Positions 28,901 through 37,780 of a stretch of DNA of 64,000 bases are shown here, one piece after another (within the stretch, counting starts at the first letter, position 1; each line of letters opens with the position of its first letter). Below the pieces are notes generated by a model. The model was given only the letters and a program-made list of their open reading frames with translations, ran no database searches and had not been told where the DNA came from. This stretch comes from Tanytarsus gracilentus (taxonomy: Eukaryota > Arthropoda > Insecta > Diptera > Chironomidae). The position numbers and the translations under genes were made by a program. The DNA is taken from assembly GCA_038502055.1 (NCBI GenBank), contig JAXRKN010000035.1, positions 562,501 to 626,500 on the forward strand, given 5' to 3'.

Positions 28901-31900
28901 TCAAATTTTCCTCAAAAGTTTTCCACAAAAATTCAATCGAGCTTTTATTTTTATTTTTAATTGAAGCCAACATCAATAAATTTATTTCTTTAATTCCTTT
29001 CGTTGTCTTTAAAACTTTTTTCATTTCATTTTCACCAAAAATTTCTAAAATTTTCTCAAATAAAAATTCTAAATTTGATTTTGGTGCAAAAGTTGCGGCA
29101 AAAGTTATCAAATTTGAATTTTCTGAATATTTTTCTAAAATTAAATTTTTTATTTCTTTTTCATTTTTACAAAAACTTTTCGCCAAGTTGAAAACAAAAT
29201 GAAAAACTTTTGGATCATTTTCATTTTTTGCCGATTTTTGCAAAACATTTCGATCAAATTTTCCTTTTTGCATGAAAAATTCTTTTTTATTTTCAACATT
29301 TTCACAAATTTTCAGCCACAAAAATTTAAAAATTTCTTCTGATTTTGTATTTTGAGCAGCAAGATGTAAAATATTGTCACGATTTTCATTTAAAAGTTCA
29401 AAAATTTCTTCTGATTTTGTAAGTGCAGCGGCAAGATGTAAAATGTTGTCACCATCTTCATCTTTTTCATTAATTAATTCTCGACGTTCTTTTTTATTAA
29501 AAAGTTGAAAAATAAAATCTAAAATTAATTTTGAAGATTTTTCATCCTCATAAGCTGCTAAATGCAAAATATTTCTTCCTCTTACATTTTTAATTTTAAT
29601 TAATTCTTTTTGTTCTTCTTCTTTAAGTTTTTTTGAAACAAAATCAAAAACTTTTTCAAGTTTATCAAAATTTTTATCATATTTAAATATGCAGAAATTT
29701 AAAAAAGTTTGCTGATTTTTATTTGTCTTGAAAATAATTTTTTCTAATTTTTCTTCTCTTAGAAATTTTTCACTAAATAAATTAAAAATTTCACTTTTAA
29801 CTTTGTCAGCTGTCATTAAATGTAAAATTGTGTTGCCGTCAGCGTCAGCGCGAAGCGAAAATTCATCAAAAACTTTTTCACCATAAAATTCAAAAATTTC
29901 GTTGGAAATTTTCTCAAAGTTTTCGACATTTTTTAAATTCGGTAAAATTTCCATAAAAATTGTTTTCTTTAATTTTTCATCTTGAGTCTCAAAAAGATTT
30001 TTATAAACTTCAACTTTAGAAATTTTCACTCGATTAAAAATTATTTCGAAAATATTAAAAAGTCCTTCTTGAGCAATTAATCGAAAAGTTGAAAATTCAA
30101 CAATTTTTATGAAAGAATCAAAAAATTTATTCTCATCTAAATTTTCAAGCATTTCATCTAAAAACATTCGAGTGATTTGAAAATTTTCTTCACTCAAAAT
30201 TTTATCAAAAAGTTCAAGCTGAAATTTATTTGGTTTTTTTGATTTTTTTATAATCTGTATCATGACTTTTGCGACTAAAAATTCAGCGTAAGTTTCGTGA
30301 TTAAATTGAACTTTTTGATCTTTGTCATATTTTACGATTCCACCGCGTGAAATTTCTTCCAACGTCCATTCGTCTTCGTCATAATTTAAATTTAAATTTT
30401 CAGCTAAATCTTCATCAAAAAGATGAACAATCGCCAAATATTGATGGACATTTAAAATGCTGTCATCCTTTAATGAATTTTTGTTAATATTTTCAGGAAA
30501 TTTTGAATTTAAAATTTCAATGCTCGCTTCGATTATGAATTTTTCGTAAACATCAAAAATATTTAAATTTTCGACGATTTTGTAAAAGTTTTCATCAATT
30601 TTTGTTGATAAATTTTTCGCGAGTCCTTCAACAATTAAAGGAAGTCCAATGACGCTCGGATTTGTTGAAATCATCTCAGAAATTTTTTCGACTAATTTTT
30701 CCGCGCATTCTTCAATAAATTTTTCACTTTCATGTGAATTTTTCCAAATTTCTTTTAAAAATTTAATTTGTTCACTTTCGTCTAAAATTTTGAGTCTGTG
30801 AGCTAAAACTTCGAGTCCACTTTCGAGGTCATGCTCCAAGTGAGTTCGAGTCGTGATCCAAATTTGATTTTTTTCTTGTGCTTTAAAGAGTTTGAAAAGT
30901 TTTAAAGTTTCATCTTTGCACTTTGGTGAAATTTCGTCGAAAGCGTCGAAAAGAATTTTCACTTCACCTTTTGCGAATTTTTGAGTGAAAATTTCCGCCT
31001 CGAGTGGATTGAGATTTAAAATTTTAATAATAAATTCTAAAAAACTTTCACCGACGCCTTTGAAAAGTTCGTCAACGTGATCTTTAAGACTTATAAAAAT
31101 TGTAAAATGATCGGGAAATTTAGCGAGTAAAATTTCATAAAATTTCCACAACGCAGAAGTTTTTCCGCTTCCCGCCATGTCAGAAAGTAACACAATTAAT
31201 TCGTTCGCAACATTTTCTGTAAAACTTTTGAGCAAAAATTCTCGGTATTCAAATTTTTCTGCCTCGAATAATTTTTTCTGCTTGGTTTTTTTATTTTCAA
31301 CCCCAAATTTATTTTCTTGCGAAATTTCATTTTTAAATTCATTTTCTAACTTTTTAATTTTCTTTTCAATTTTCCTCTCGATGAAATTTTTAAGTTTAAT
31401 TTTTACAACTTCGCAATTAATTTCAATTTTTTCTTTACATAAAAATTTGAGAATTTTGCTGCAAATTTTGTCAGTTTTCGTTAAACAATTTTTTAGGTTC
31501 GTTAACTTTCCTTGAAAATTAATTTTCGACTCTAAAATTTCGTCTTTAGATTTTTCAGTTAATTCAATCCATTCATGAGCGATTTCTTCTTTTTTAAAAG
31601 TCTCAAAATTTCCACAAATTTTCTCATCGTCATCGCAAATGAAAATAATTTTAAGAATATTCTCAAATTTCTCGAAAAAAGTTAAATTTTCATCATTAAA
31701 ATTTTTTAATTCAACAAAAATTCTTTCGATTTTATTTTTCCCAAGAAAATTTGAAAAGATTTCTCTTAAATGCTCTTGATCGAGTCTTTGAGGATCCAAA
31801 AATATATTTTTTACCTTTAAATCCAATTTATTTTCAGACTTAATGAATATTTCTTGAACAATTCTTGAAAAAGTCAATTGAGGAACGTTTGAGGTGAAAA

Positions 31901-33938
31901 TTATAAATTTTTCGTTAATTTTTAATAAATTAGTTGATTTTTTAACTTCAACCTGCAGATGGGATTCTTGAACTCTCTTGAGAAGTCCGAAATTATTATT
32001 TAGTGAAATTAAATTGTAAACATTTGGAATTTTTAAATCGTCAATGACTTTTCGATTGAATTCAAAGATTTCAGGAAACTTTTCTTGCCATTTTCTGAGT
32101 TCATCTGGATTTTCTAGGTATTGAGCAATGAAATGATTCGCTCTCACAGCCAATTCAATTTTCTTTTTTGCTTTTGGATATTTAAACACAAAATAAATAA
32201 TTAAACTTGTATTATTTCGATCGTTTTGATAAGTTTTGAGAGTTTTATCGTAAACATCTTTAAAAAGATTTTCTCTCTGTGTATCACCTTTACAGTAAGG
32301 CAAACAATCGTTGTCATAAATTAGGAATAAAATTAAATGCGTTATTTCGTGAATGAAAGTGGCATAACGTTCGTTTTTCCCCTCATCTGCAGCGATAAAG
32401 TTTAAATTTTTTTTATGATATGCAATTCCCGTTGTTTTTTCATCACTCAATGGATCAACCAACTTAACACTTTTATTCCTAAAGTCAACAACATTTTGCA
32501 AGTCTGTCTCTGCCGCTCTCTCAAGTAACGGTCGAAGTTCGGGATTTTCACTCAATTTTGTTATCATTTCACGAATTTCTGCGTGAAAATTTTCGTCTGA
32601 TAAAACGAAAAGTTCGCATTTTGTGCATAAAATATTTATGAAATTTTCAGGATTTGTTTTTAAAAATTTTAAATTATTTTGTTGAATTTGCTTTCGAACT
32701 TCTGGAGATAATTTTGAAATTTTTATGTCGAGTTGATTTTGATCGTGGGATAAAAATCCTTCAGACAGTAAAAACGAATAAATTTTGTAATTTTGTTGGA
32801 TTTGCTTTTGAACTTCTGTAGATAATTTTGAAATTTTTATGTCGAGTTGATTTTGATCGTGGCTTGAAAATCCTTCAGACAGTAAAAAGGAATAAATTTT
32901 GTACTTTTCAGCTTCGATTGATTTTTCAGCTTGGTCAATGGATTTATCGAGTGCCGACATTCGATTTTTGTCAGCGCAAAATTTAAACTCTGGAAAGTCT
33001 TCAACAAACTTTTTAACCTCTTCCAAATTTCCATTTTCAATTTTTTGATGAAATGATTTCAGAGAACTTTCTTTGTTAAATTGAGTATAAAATTTGTCTT
33101 CGACTCTTTGAAGCTCAAATAAAAGTGCAAAATATTTTTTCTTAACACTTTTTTCTCTCATCTCGTTCCATTTTGTGAAGCCAAACTTTTTTGCGAAAAA
33201 TGAAGAGTTTTTGAGTAAAACTTTGAGAGCTTTAATGCAATTTTTATCGAAAATTTTTAATAAAAGTTCTTCGATCATTTCATTTTCATAAATTATTTCT
33301 GAAAGTTCATCAGTCATGTCTGAAGTGTCGAAGTTGCTTAAGATTAAAATCACAATTTTTATATTCTTAACTTTAAGTGCTTCAATTAGCAATTCACGAT
33401 TTATTTGTGCTGAGAAAAGCATCAAAAGTTTAATTAAATTTTCATTTTCAGATTTTATCGCTTTTTCAATTAAATTTTCTCCACTTTCAGTGAAAAACTC
33501 TAAAATGTGTGAAATTTTTAAATTAGTTAAAGTAAAATTTAAATTCTTAACAAATTTAGCGAAATCATCACAACTTTTAACATCACGAACTTCTTCAAAT
33601 TTTTCTAAATATTGATAAACTTTAAAAGTTTTTGATGACTCGATGAAAAGTTGAATAAAAACTTCATGCTTTAAGTTGCATCGCTTTTTCTTAATATCAT
33701 TAAATTTATCTGAATTTTCATCTTTTACTAAAATATAAATCCAAAATATGTTTGGAAATTTTTTAAAGTTTAAAGAATGAAATAAAGATTCTTCTTTAAT
33801 GTGCAAAATTTTTACATCTTCATTTACTGAATCAAAATTATCAAAATTTATTTCAAGAATTTTCTCCGAATTAATTTTCAACTCCTTGTTTAAAATTTCG
33901 TTGTTCAGTTTACGAATTTTTGAGGGTGGATCTTCCAT
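25977..33938 (-). CDS. Giant intronless NACHT-ankyrin protein with HExxH metallopeptidase-like site
   Basis: 2653 aa in one exon, Lys/Glu/Asn-rich, no signal peptide or transmembrane segment. Order: charged N-terminal region with ankyrin-like helices (about 160-220); a duplicated 41-residue unit (IYSFLLSEGFSSHDQNQLDI); FIHEITHLILFL with zinc-site H530-E531-x-x-H534 and a candidate third ligand E595 in KKKIELAVRANH; coiled/charged linker; NACHT domain with Walker A MAGSGKT (921-927), Walker B KILFDAFDEISP, a WITTRTH arginine-sensor strand and the distal FNHETYAEFLVAK motif seen in NLR-type STAND proteins; then to the C-terminus ankyrin-like repeats (NILHLAA recurring over ten times). Residues of about 1540-2415 derive from 525-bp DNA repeats. 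The architecture resembles intracellular STAND sensors, where the repeats sense and the NACHT oligomerises. The metallopeptidase may be the effector; this is inference. It is intact, with no stops over 8 kb, so selection or recent origin is implied. No orthologue can be named. Confidence 0.85.
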   Translation of the reverse strand: MEDPPSKIRKLNNEILNKELKINSEKILEINFDNFDSVNEDVKILHIKEESLFHSLNFKKFPNIFWIYILVKDENSDKFNDIKKKRCNLKHEVFIQLFIESSKTFKVYQYLEKFEEVRDVKSCDDFAKFVKNLNFTLTNLKISHILEFFTESGENLIEKAIKSENENLIKLLMLFSAQINRELLIEALKVKNIKIVILILSNFDTSDMTDELSEIIYENEMIEELLLKIFDKNCIKALKVLLKNSSFFAKKFGFTKWNEMREKSVKKKYFALLFELQRVEDKFYTQFNKESSLKSFHQKIENGNLEEVKKFVEDFPEFKFCADKNRMSALDKSIDQAEKSIEAEKYKIYSFLLSEGFSSHDQNQLDIKISKLSTEVQKQIQQNYKIYSFLLSEGFLSHDQNQLDIKISKLSPEVRKQIQQNNLKFLKTNPENFINILCTKCELFVLSDENFHAEIREMITKLSENPELRPLLERAAETDLQNVVDFRNKSVKLVDPLSDEKTTGIAYHKKNLNFIAADEGKNERYATFIHEITHLILFLIYDNDCLPYCKGDTQRENLFKDVYDKTLKTYQNDRNNTSLIIYFVFKYPKAKKKIELAVRANHFIAQYLENPDELRKWQEKFPEIFEFNRKVIDDLKIPNVYNLISLNNNFGLLKRVQESHLQVEVKKSTNLLKINEKFIIFTSNVPQLTFSRIVQEIFIKSENKLDLKVKNIFLDPQRLDQEHLREIFSNFLGKNKIERIFVELKNFNDENLTFFEKFENILKIIFICDDDEKICGNFETFKKEEIAHEWIELTEKSKDEILESKINFQGKLTNLKNCLTKTDKICSKILKFLCKEKIEINCEVVKIKLKNFIERKIEKKIKKLENEFKNEISQENKFGVENKKTKQKKLFEAEKFEYREFLLKSFTENVANELIVLLSDMAGSGKTSALWKFYEILLAKFPDHFTIFISLKDHVDELFKGVGESFLEFIIKILNLNPLEAEIFTQKFAKGEVKILFDAFDEISPKCKDETLKLFKLFKAQEKNQIWITTRTHLEHDLESGLEVLAHRLKILDESEQIKFLKEIWKNSHESEKFIEECAEKLVEKISEMISTNPSVIGLPLIVEGLAKNLSTKIDENFYKIVENLNIFDVYEKFIIEASIEILNSKFPENINKNSLKDDSILNVHQYLAIVHLFDEDLAENLNLNYDEDEWTLEEISRGGIVKYDKDQKVQFNHETYAEFLVAKVMIQIIKKSKKPNKFQLELFDKILSEENFQITRMFLDEMLENLDENKFFDSFIKIVEFSTFRLIAQEGLFNIFEIIFNRVKISKVEVYKNLFETQDEKLKKTIFMEILPNLKNVENFEKISNEIFEFYGEKVFDEFSLRADADGNTILHLMTADKVKSEIFNLFSEKFLREEKLEKIIFKTNKNQQTFLNFCIFKYDKNFDKLEKVFDFVSKKLKEEEQKELIKIKNVRGRNILHLAAYEDEKSSKLILDFIFQLFNKKERRELINEKDEDGDNILHLAAALTKSEEIFELLNENRDNILHLAAQNTKSEEIFKFLWLKICENVENKKEFFMQKGKFDRNVLQKSAKNENDPKVFHFVFNLAKSFCKNEKEIKNLILEKYSENSNLITFAATFAPKSNLEFLFEKILEIFGENEMKKVLKTTKGIKEINLLMLASIKNKNKSSIEFLWKTFEENLSREEIFELLNEKYKNRDNILHLVAQNTKSEEIFDFLWLKICENVENKKEFFMQKGKSDRNVLQLTAKNNPKVFHFVFNLAKSFCEDEKELKNLILEKISENSNLLTYAACFAPKSNLEFLIEKVLEIFGENEMKKVLKSTKGYKKRNLLSLASIKNKNKNSIEFLWKTFEENLSREEICKLLNEKYKNGGNILHLAAQFIKSEEFFNFLWLKICENVENKKEFFMQKGKFDQNVLQKSAENKNDPKVFHFVFNLAKSFCEDEKELKNLILEKNSENSNLLILAASFAPKPNLEFLIEKILEIFGENEMKKVLKTTKGYKKRNLLSLASIKNKNKNSIEFLWKTFEENLSREEIFELLNEKYKNGNNILHLAARATKSEEIFDFLWLKICENVENKKEFFMQKGKFDQNVLQKSAENKNDPKVFHFVFNLAKSFCENEKELKNLILEKNSENHNLITLAASFASKSNLEFLIEKILEIFGENEMKKVLKTTKGFKERNLLSLAAINNKNKNSIEFLWKTFEENLSREEICKLLNEKYKNGNNILHLAARATKSEEIFDFLWLKICENVENKKEFFMQKGKFDQNVLQKSAENKNDPKVFHFVFNLAKSFCEDEKELKNLILEKNSENQNLITLAASFAPKSNLEFLIEKILEIFGENEMKKVLKTTKGFKERNLLSLASIKNKNKNSIEFLWKTFEENLSREEICELLNEKDENDNNILHLAARATKSEEFFNFLWLKICENFKNNFKDEKELKNYLKSKNLLGRNIFLASISQKNENSFFFIFKNIFCQFLDFEDFIYECDKNGENFLHLLARFGSVSMLEFAFKRLEEKLSKEEFKNFIKIKSKKNQNNLLHCAAGQNLDLNSIKFFSEMIERFLGEIEFKEILNEANTYGNLPLHLVIQFNTAEIFTFFTKIYEEKFEKSKVKLFLKSKNWLELLEKNKTDKNMTESVKSYLGPGGEKLAVTETLKNLSTLP
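26690..29330 (-). repeat. Five tandem 525-bp coding repeats in the NACHT-ankyrin gene
   Basis: The anchor word GCATGAAAAATTC recurs at 27177, 27702, 28227, 28746 and 29270, with spacings of 525, 525, 519 and 524-525 bp. Units are close to identical at DNA level, including silent positions. They encode about 175 aa each: ENVENKKEFFMQKGKFDQNV ... NPKVFHFVFNLAKSFC ... SNLEFLIEKILEIFGENEMK ... EFLWKTFEENLSREEI ... NGNNILHLAA. The last unit toward the C-terminus is partial. Confidence 0.92.
32725..32905 (-). repeat. Short tandem duplication in the N-terminal part of the NACHT gene
   Basis: The coding words for DQNQLDIKISKLS and YSFLLSEGF occur twice about 123-126 bp apart (GTCGAGTTGATTTTGATCGT near 32727 and 32840), giving two adjacent near-identical units of about 41 residues just before the metallopeptidase-like region. 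Confidence 0.85.
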
Positions 33939-34235
33939 TTTAGCTTGTTAGTCTGTTAAAAATATTAAAAATTTAATTCTGAGAACTTTAAAAGGCTTAA
34001 TTGGGATGATTAATATTCATTCGTTTAAACTTTTTAAAAATATATAAAACAAATAAATTGAGCTGTATGGCATGAGATGCTACCATATCTAAAAACTTCC
34101 CTGTCGTAGTTACATTTATGCGCACTCGATGGTGATTTTTGTGAAATTTTTGAAAAAAATTAATCCAAATGCGATTATTTCCCCTGGCTAAGTTAATTAA
34201 TATTTGAATATTTGAAAATAAAATCTCATTTTTTC

Positions 34236-34374
34236 CCAGGGCTGAGAACATCAATATATTGCGGGCCTTGGCGGGCCTTCACGGGCCATGGAGGGCCTTC
34301 ACGGGCCATGGAGGGCTTTCACGGGCCATGGCGGGCCTTCACGGGCCCAGCTACCTCTATGTTCTCAGCCCTTG
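34236..34374. mobile_element. hAT-like MITE with perfect 8-bp target duplication and GGGCC tandem core
   Basis: ATTTTTTC occurs directly before (34228-34235) and after (34375-34382). The ends CCAGGGCTGAGAACAT and ATGTTCTCAGCCCTTG are inverted. The core is a GC-rich run of five to six units of about 18-20 bp (CTTCACGGGCCATGGAGGGC), unusual in this AT-rich DNA. An 8-bp duplication is characteristic of the hAT superfamily (also of P-like elements). The termini match the CAAGGCCTGAGAAC family. Confidence 0.85.
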
Positions 34375-34681
34375 ATTTTTTCTCCTTCCAAAATTTCTTA
34401 CGCTCACCACGTGTTTATCTCTGCACTTTTGTTTAGTTAAGTTAGTTTAAACTTTTTTAAGTTAATTTAACTAACTTTTATGGCTCTGCGAGAATTTTGT
34501 AGTAAAAAATAATTTAGGTCATGAAAAGTGGATTTAAAATTCGATGGCTTTATATTTAGCAAAAGTTCTAGATCAAAACAAGGCTTTTTGAGGTCTGGAG
34601 GTGACTAAGAGATTTTTCTCCTGTGCTCGAAATCAAAATATGGCGTAGCTTTAACTTTATTATCGCTCTCAAATATTTTTA

Positions 34682-35388
34682 GTGTAACCCACGAAGTGGT
34701 GTAACACTTATATGCTCGTATTTCCGTCCGTCTGTCCGTCCGTCTGTTCCATCGAGATCTCGGCCCCTGGACCAGCAAGAGACTTCGGGTTTTCGCCAAA
34801 TGGTAGCTCTGAGGGTCTAGTTTCAGCTATTTTAGAAATTTTTCGGGCAGTGACCATAGGTCGTGCCACGGACAGCCCTAATTTCCATTTTCCATACAAA
34901 TTTTCTCTTATGTGGCTTCATGGGTATCGTTAAACTCGGAATTTGATAAGCAATCGAGTGAAATTGATGCTGGTGCTTGTACTGGATGTTGGTTCCTCCG
35001 CTGGAAGTTGGTTCCTCCCCAAAATGACTTCCCCAAGACTTCTCCTAAACTTGTCTGTCCCGGCCGAGCGTGAAAAATAAGAATAATGTGAATATGCGCG
35101 ATTTATTTGGCTAAATAAATAAATCAAATATAATAAATGTGACACAAATAATCAGAGCTGCTTACTTCACGTCTATCTCCTCGCACGACCAGGACGGAAA
35201 AGAATGAGAGAACAAGAATCGACGCGAGTAATCAAAAATACAAGTTGATATCAAAAATAGGAAGCGGCGGTCACACTTGTCCAAGGTTTTTCTTAAACTT
35301 TTTCTTCAAAAAAATTCTCTAGAAAAACCTCAAAAAATTTTCCTCATAATTACATTTCCAATACTGATCAGTTACAAGTGGGTTACAC
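34682..35388. mobile_element. Unclassified DNA-element remnant with GTGTAACCCAC terminal repeats
   Basis: GTGTAACCCAC (34682-34692) and its exact complement GTGGGTTACAC (35378-35388) bound about 707 bp of higher-GC sequence. Inside are a pyrimidine-rich CCGTCCGTCTGTCCGTC array (34727-34746) and no usable open frame. A short related word, GCGTAACACCACGCGCGTGG, occurs alone near 39619. The superfamily is unknown and no target duplication was seen, so the ends may not be the true termini. Confidence 0.6.
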
Positions 35389-35608
35389 GGCAATACCCAC
35401 GTGCTGGTTTTGAAACATTTTTTTAAATTCTCCCTCTTCATACTCACATCTTCACACGTCCACCAAGTCAATTTTTGTTTTCGTTGAATCGATTAGAAGT
35501 TTTGTGCCATCCGTTGCTAGTTTTAAAGCTTTAAATAAAATCATTAAATTTTTATTTCTAATATTTAATTTTTTTTCCAATCAAAATCGTAAAAAACCTT
35601 AAAGTTAC

Positions 35609-35769
35609 CCTGCGTGGGACATGAAAACCGTTGGGGATGTAAATTTAAATAAAAGTATACTGTTTGTATACAATTGTCTATTGAAAATACGTTGAAGCCG
35701 AGATTTAAATTTTATTTGTATGAGGATTTTAGAATTTTAACGGTAACATTTGGCCATGTCCCACGCAGG
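35609..35769. mobile_element. MITE with 15-bp TIR and perfect 8-bp target duplication
   Basis: The left end CCTGCGTGGGACATG (35609-35623) is the exact reverse complement of CATGTCCCACGCAGG (35755-35769). AAAGTTAC lies directly on both sides (35601-35608 and 35770-35777), a perfect 8-bp target duplication. 161 bp, non-coding. The duplication length fits hAT or P-type transposition. The perfect ends suggest fairly recent activity. Confidence 0.92.
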
Positions 35770-35777
35770 AAAGTTAC

Positions 35778-37369
35778 AAAATGCAAAAAGTCATTAGGTT
35801 GAACATTAAAAAAATTTGAATTCATTAATTAGAAAATATTTAAATGTTTTTCATCAATTCAATGTCCTTGAAATATTTTCTGACCTACATTTTAGGAAAG
35901 ATAAAAAACTTTAATCGGAGTTCGAAAATATTTTAATCTCGCACTTATACATTGACACAGTTGATGCGCTCTTCGATGTTTTTATTCCCAACGTTGTTGA
36001 ATGTTTTTTACTTTTTACGTGCCGGTTTGTTTATGACTCAAAAAATGAGTCAGGGTCAAAAAACTGTTTTGGCAATTTTTTAAATTTTTATGAGTAAAAT
36101 ATTTTAGGTTATTTTATTTTTTTAATTACTAATTTTTTACTTCTAATTTTCTTTTTCACACAATTTATAAAATGCTTTATGATAATATTTTTTTCGCTAA
36201 TTAAAGTTTTCCCAATATTTTACAGTGGTGAGTCACACCTTTATGTACATTAAAAATATTATTAAAGCTCAACTTTTTAGTTTTAAATATTTAGCTGAAG
36301 ATTTCTTGCCTAAGTCGCGATTTACTCAAATAATTTATGTTTTTTTACAAAGTCCAAAAAGAAAATTTTTTTTACGAAGACGCACACAAAAAAACAAATA
36401 AAAATAAACGTGAGATTATTTCACCATTTCTGTGAAATTTATTTGAGTTACAGTAACGACTTTAAAATTTAAGAAAAATTTAAATGTAAAAAATTAAATT
36501 TTTTACCAAATTCAATTTTAAAAAATTAAAATATCAATTTAACTTTTTTTATTAAACAAAAGTAAAATTTAAAAATTTATTCTATTCTATTTCTATTTAT
36601 TTTATTTAATTACTTTAATTTTTAGGGTAGTTAAAAAATATTTTTGGATAAAATCATCGAGTACCTATATGAAAATAAATTGAATTTTTTTTTAATTAAT
36701 GGAACTAACATACTCACACAAGTTTATGTCATCGGTTGCCGGCGGATGATGAAATGAAACTTTTTAGTTGAAATTATTTTAAGAACGTTAAGATTAATTT
36801 TACTTTCACTTACATTTAAATTTATCTAAATTTTTTAATTTACTATCGATCGTGTTGAAAGCCTTTAAAATTTCTTTGCAAAAATATTTCGGATTTTTTC
36901 GTAAACGACAAAAGTATTTTTAATTCTTTTCAATGCACTTTTGGGCATTTTTTCACGAATGTCACTGCATTTTTACTGTCACTCAATCTCAAAAAGGAAG
37001 AAGGCACAAAACGGTTATTGAGGTTATCACTAAGAATTAATTTTTGATAATATTTTAGTATTTTTAAAACTCGACTGATTTCTTTGACGTCCGTTAATGA
37101 AATGAGAAGACGAAAAAAAATCCCACTACTTTCGCTCTCACGATAAATTGAAGAGAGAAAATAAATTTGTTTTTCTTAAATTTTTTGTGCACAAATTATT
37201 TTTTTAAAGTCTAAATTCTAAAGTCTTCCTCATTAATTTTTTACTTATTCGTTCAACTTTAAACCGTTTTATGAAGAGCAAAATTTGAGTGTTAACGTTT
37301 TTATAAGCAAGAAAAAACTTTTTATCAATTGATAAAGTCCATAAAAAAGTTCAATTTATCAGTGGGTGA
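35778..37369. other. AT-rich intergenic region
   Basis: No coding exon or recognisable RNA gene. Mostly A/T words with no clear higher-order repeat. Confidence 0.5.
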
Positions 37370-37498
37370 CAGAGATGGATAATTACAAAAAAATCATGTA
37401 ATTTAATTAAATTTTGGGAAATTCCATGAATTTTGTAATTTGAATTTAATTTTTTGTAATGTAATTTTACTCGATTACAATGTAATTGCCCATCTCTG
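37370..37498. mobile_element. MITE copy 2, CAGAGATGGGCAATTACA family
   Basis: The left end CAGAGATGGATAATTACAA and right end TGTAATTGCCCATCTCTG are inverted, with one substitution in the left end. The interior TTAATTAAATTTTGGG and ACTCGATTACA match the 13.9-kb copy. At 129 bp it is shorter than that copy. Confidence 0.8.
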
Positions 37499-37780
37499 TT
37501 GAGTGTGTGAGTGAATTTATTTACAACTAGAAGTCATTGTCGAATTTTTTTATCAATTTTTTAATCTTTATCGCATTTCCCCATAAGTGTTTGCTTTAAA
37601 ATCCTCAATATTTTATCTAATCAAAATTTCATGACGTTGCTTTATATTTAGACCTACCTAGCTTAGCTGCCACCGCGACAGTCTCGGATTTTTATGAACA
37701 ATTATTTTAAATTCGATTTTTTTGTTCTCGCATTAAAATAATTTTTTTAACAACGGCCACAAATTTTTTATCAATAATTT

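Noticed and set aside
26674..29202. Repeated plus-strand open frames opposite the NACHT-ankyrin gene
   Set aside because: They recur with the 525-bp period and are the mirror of the Lys/Glu/Asn-rich minus-strand code; no start context or domain of their own.
26690..29330. CRISPR-like or satellite reading of the 525-bp repeats
   Set aside because: The repeats are in frame, encode continuous protein and have no unique spacers.
34212..34436. 74-codon frame with GPWRAFTGHGG-type repeats
   Set aside because: Translation of the GGGCC minisatellite inside a MITE.
34605..34933. Short frames over the CCGTCCGTCTGT array
   Set aside because: Repeat-derived, several overlapping frames on both strands, no start or domain.
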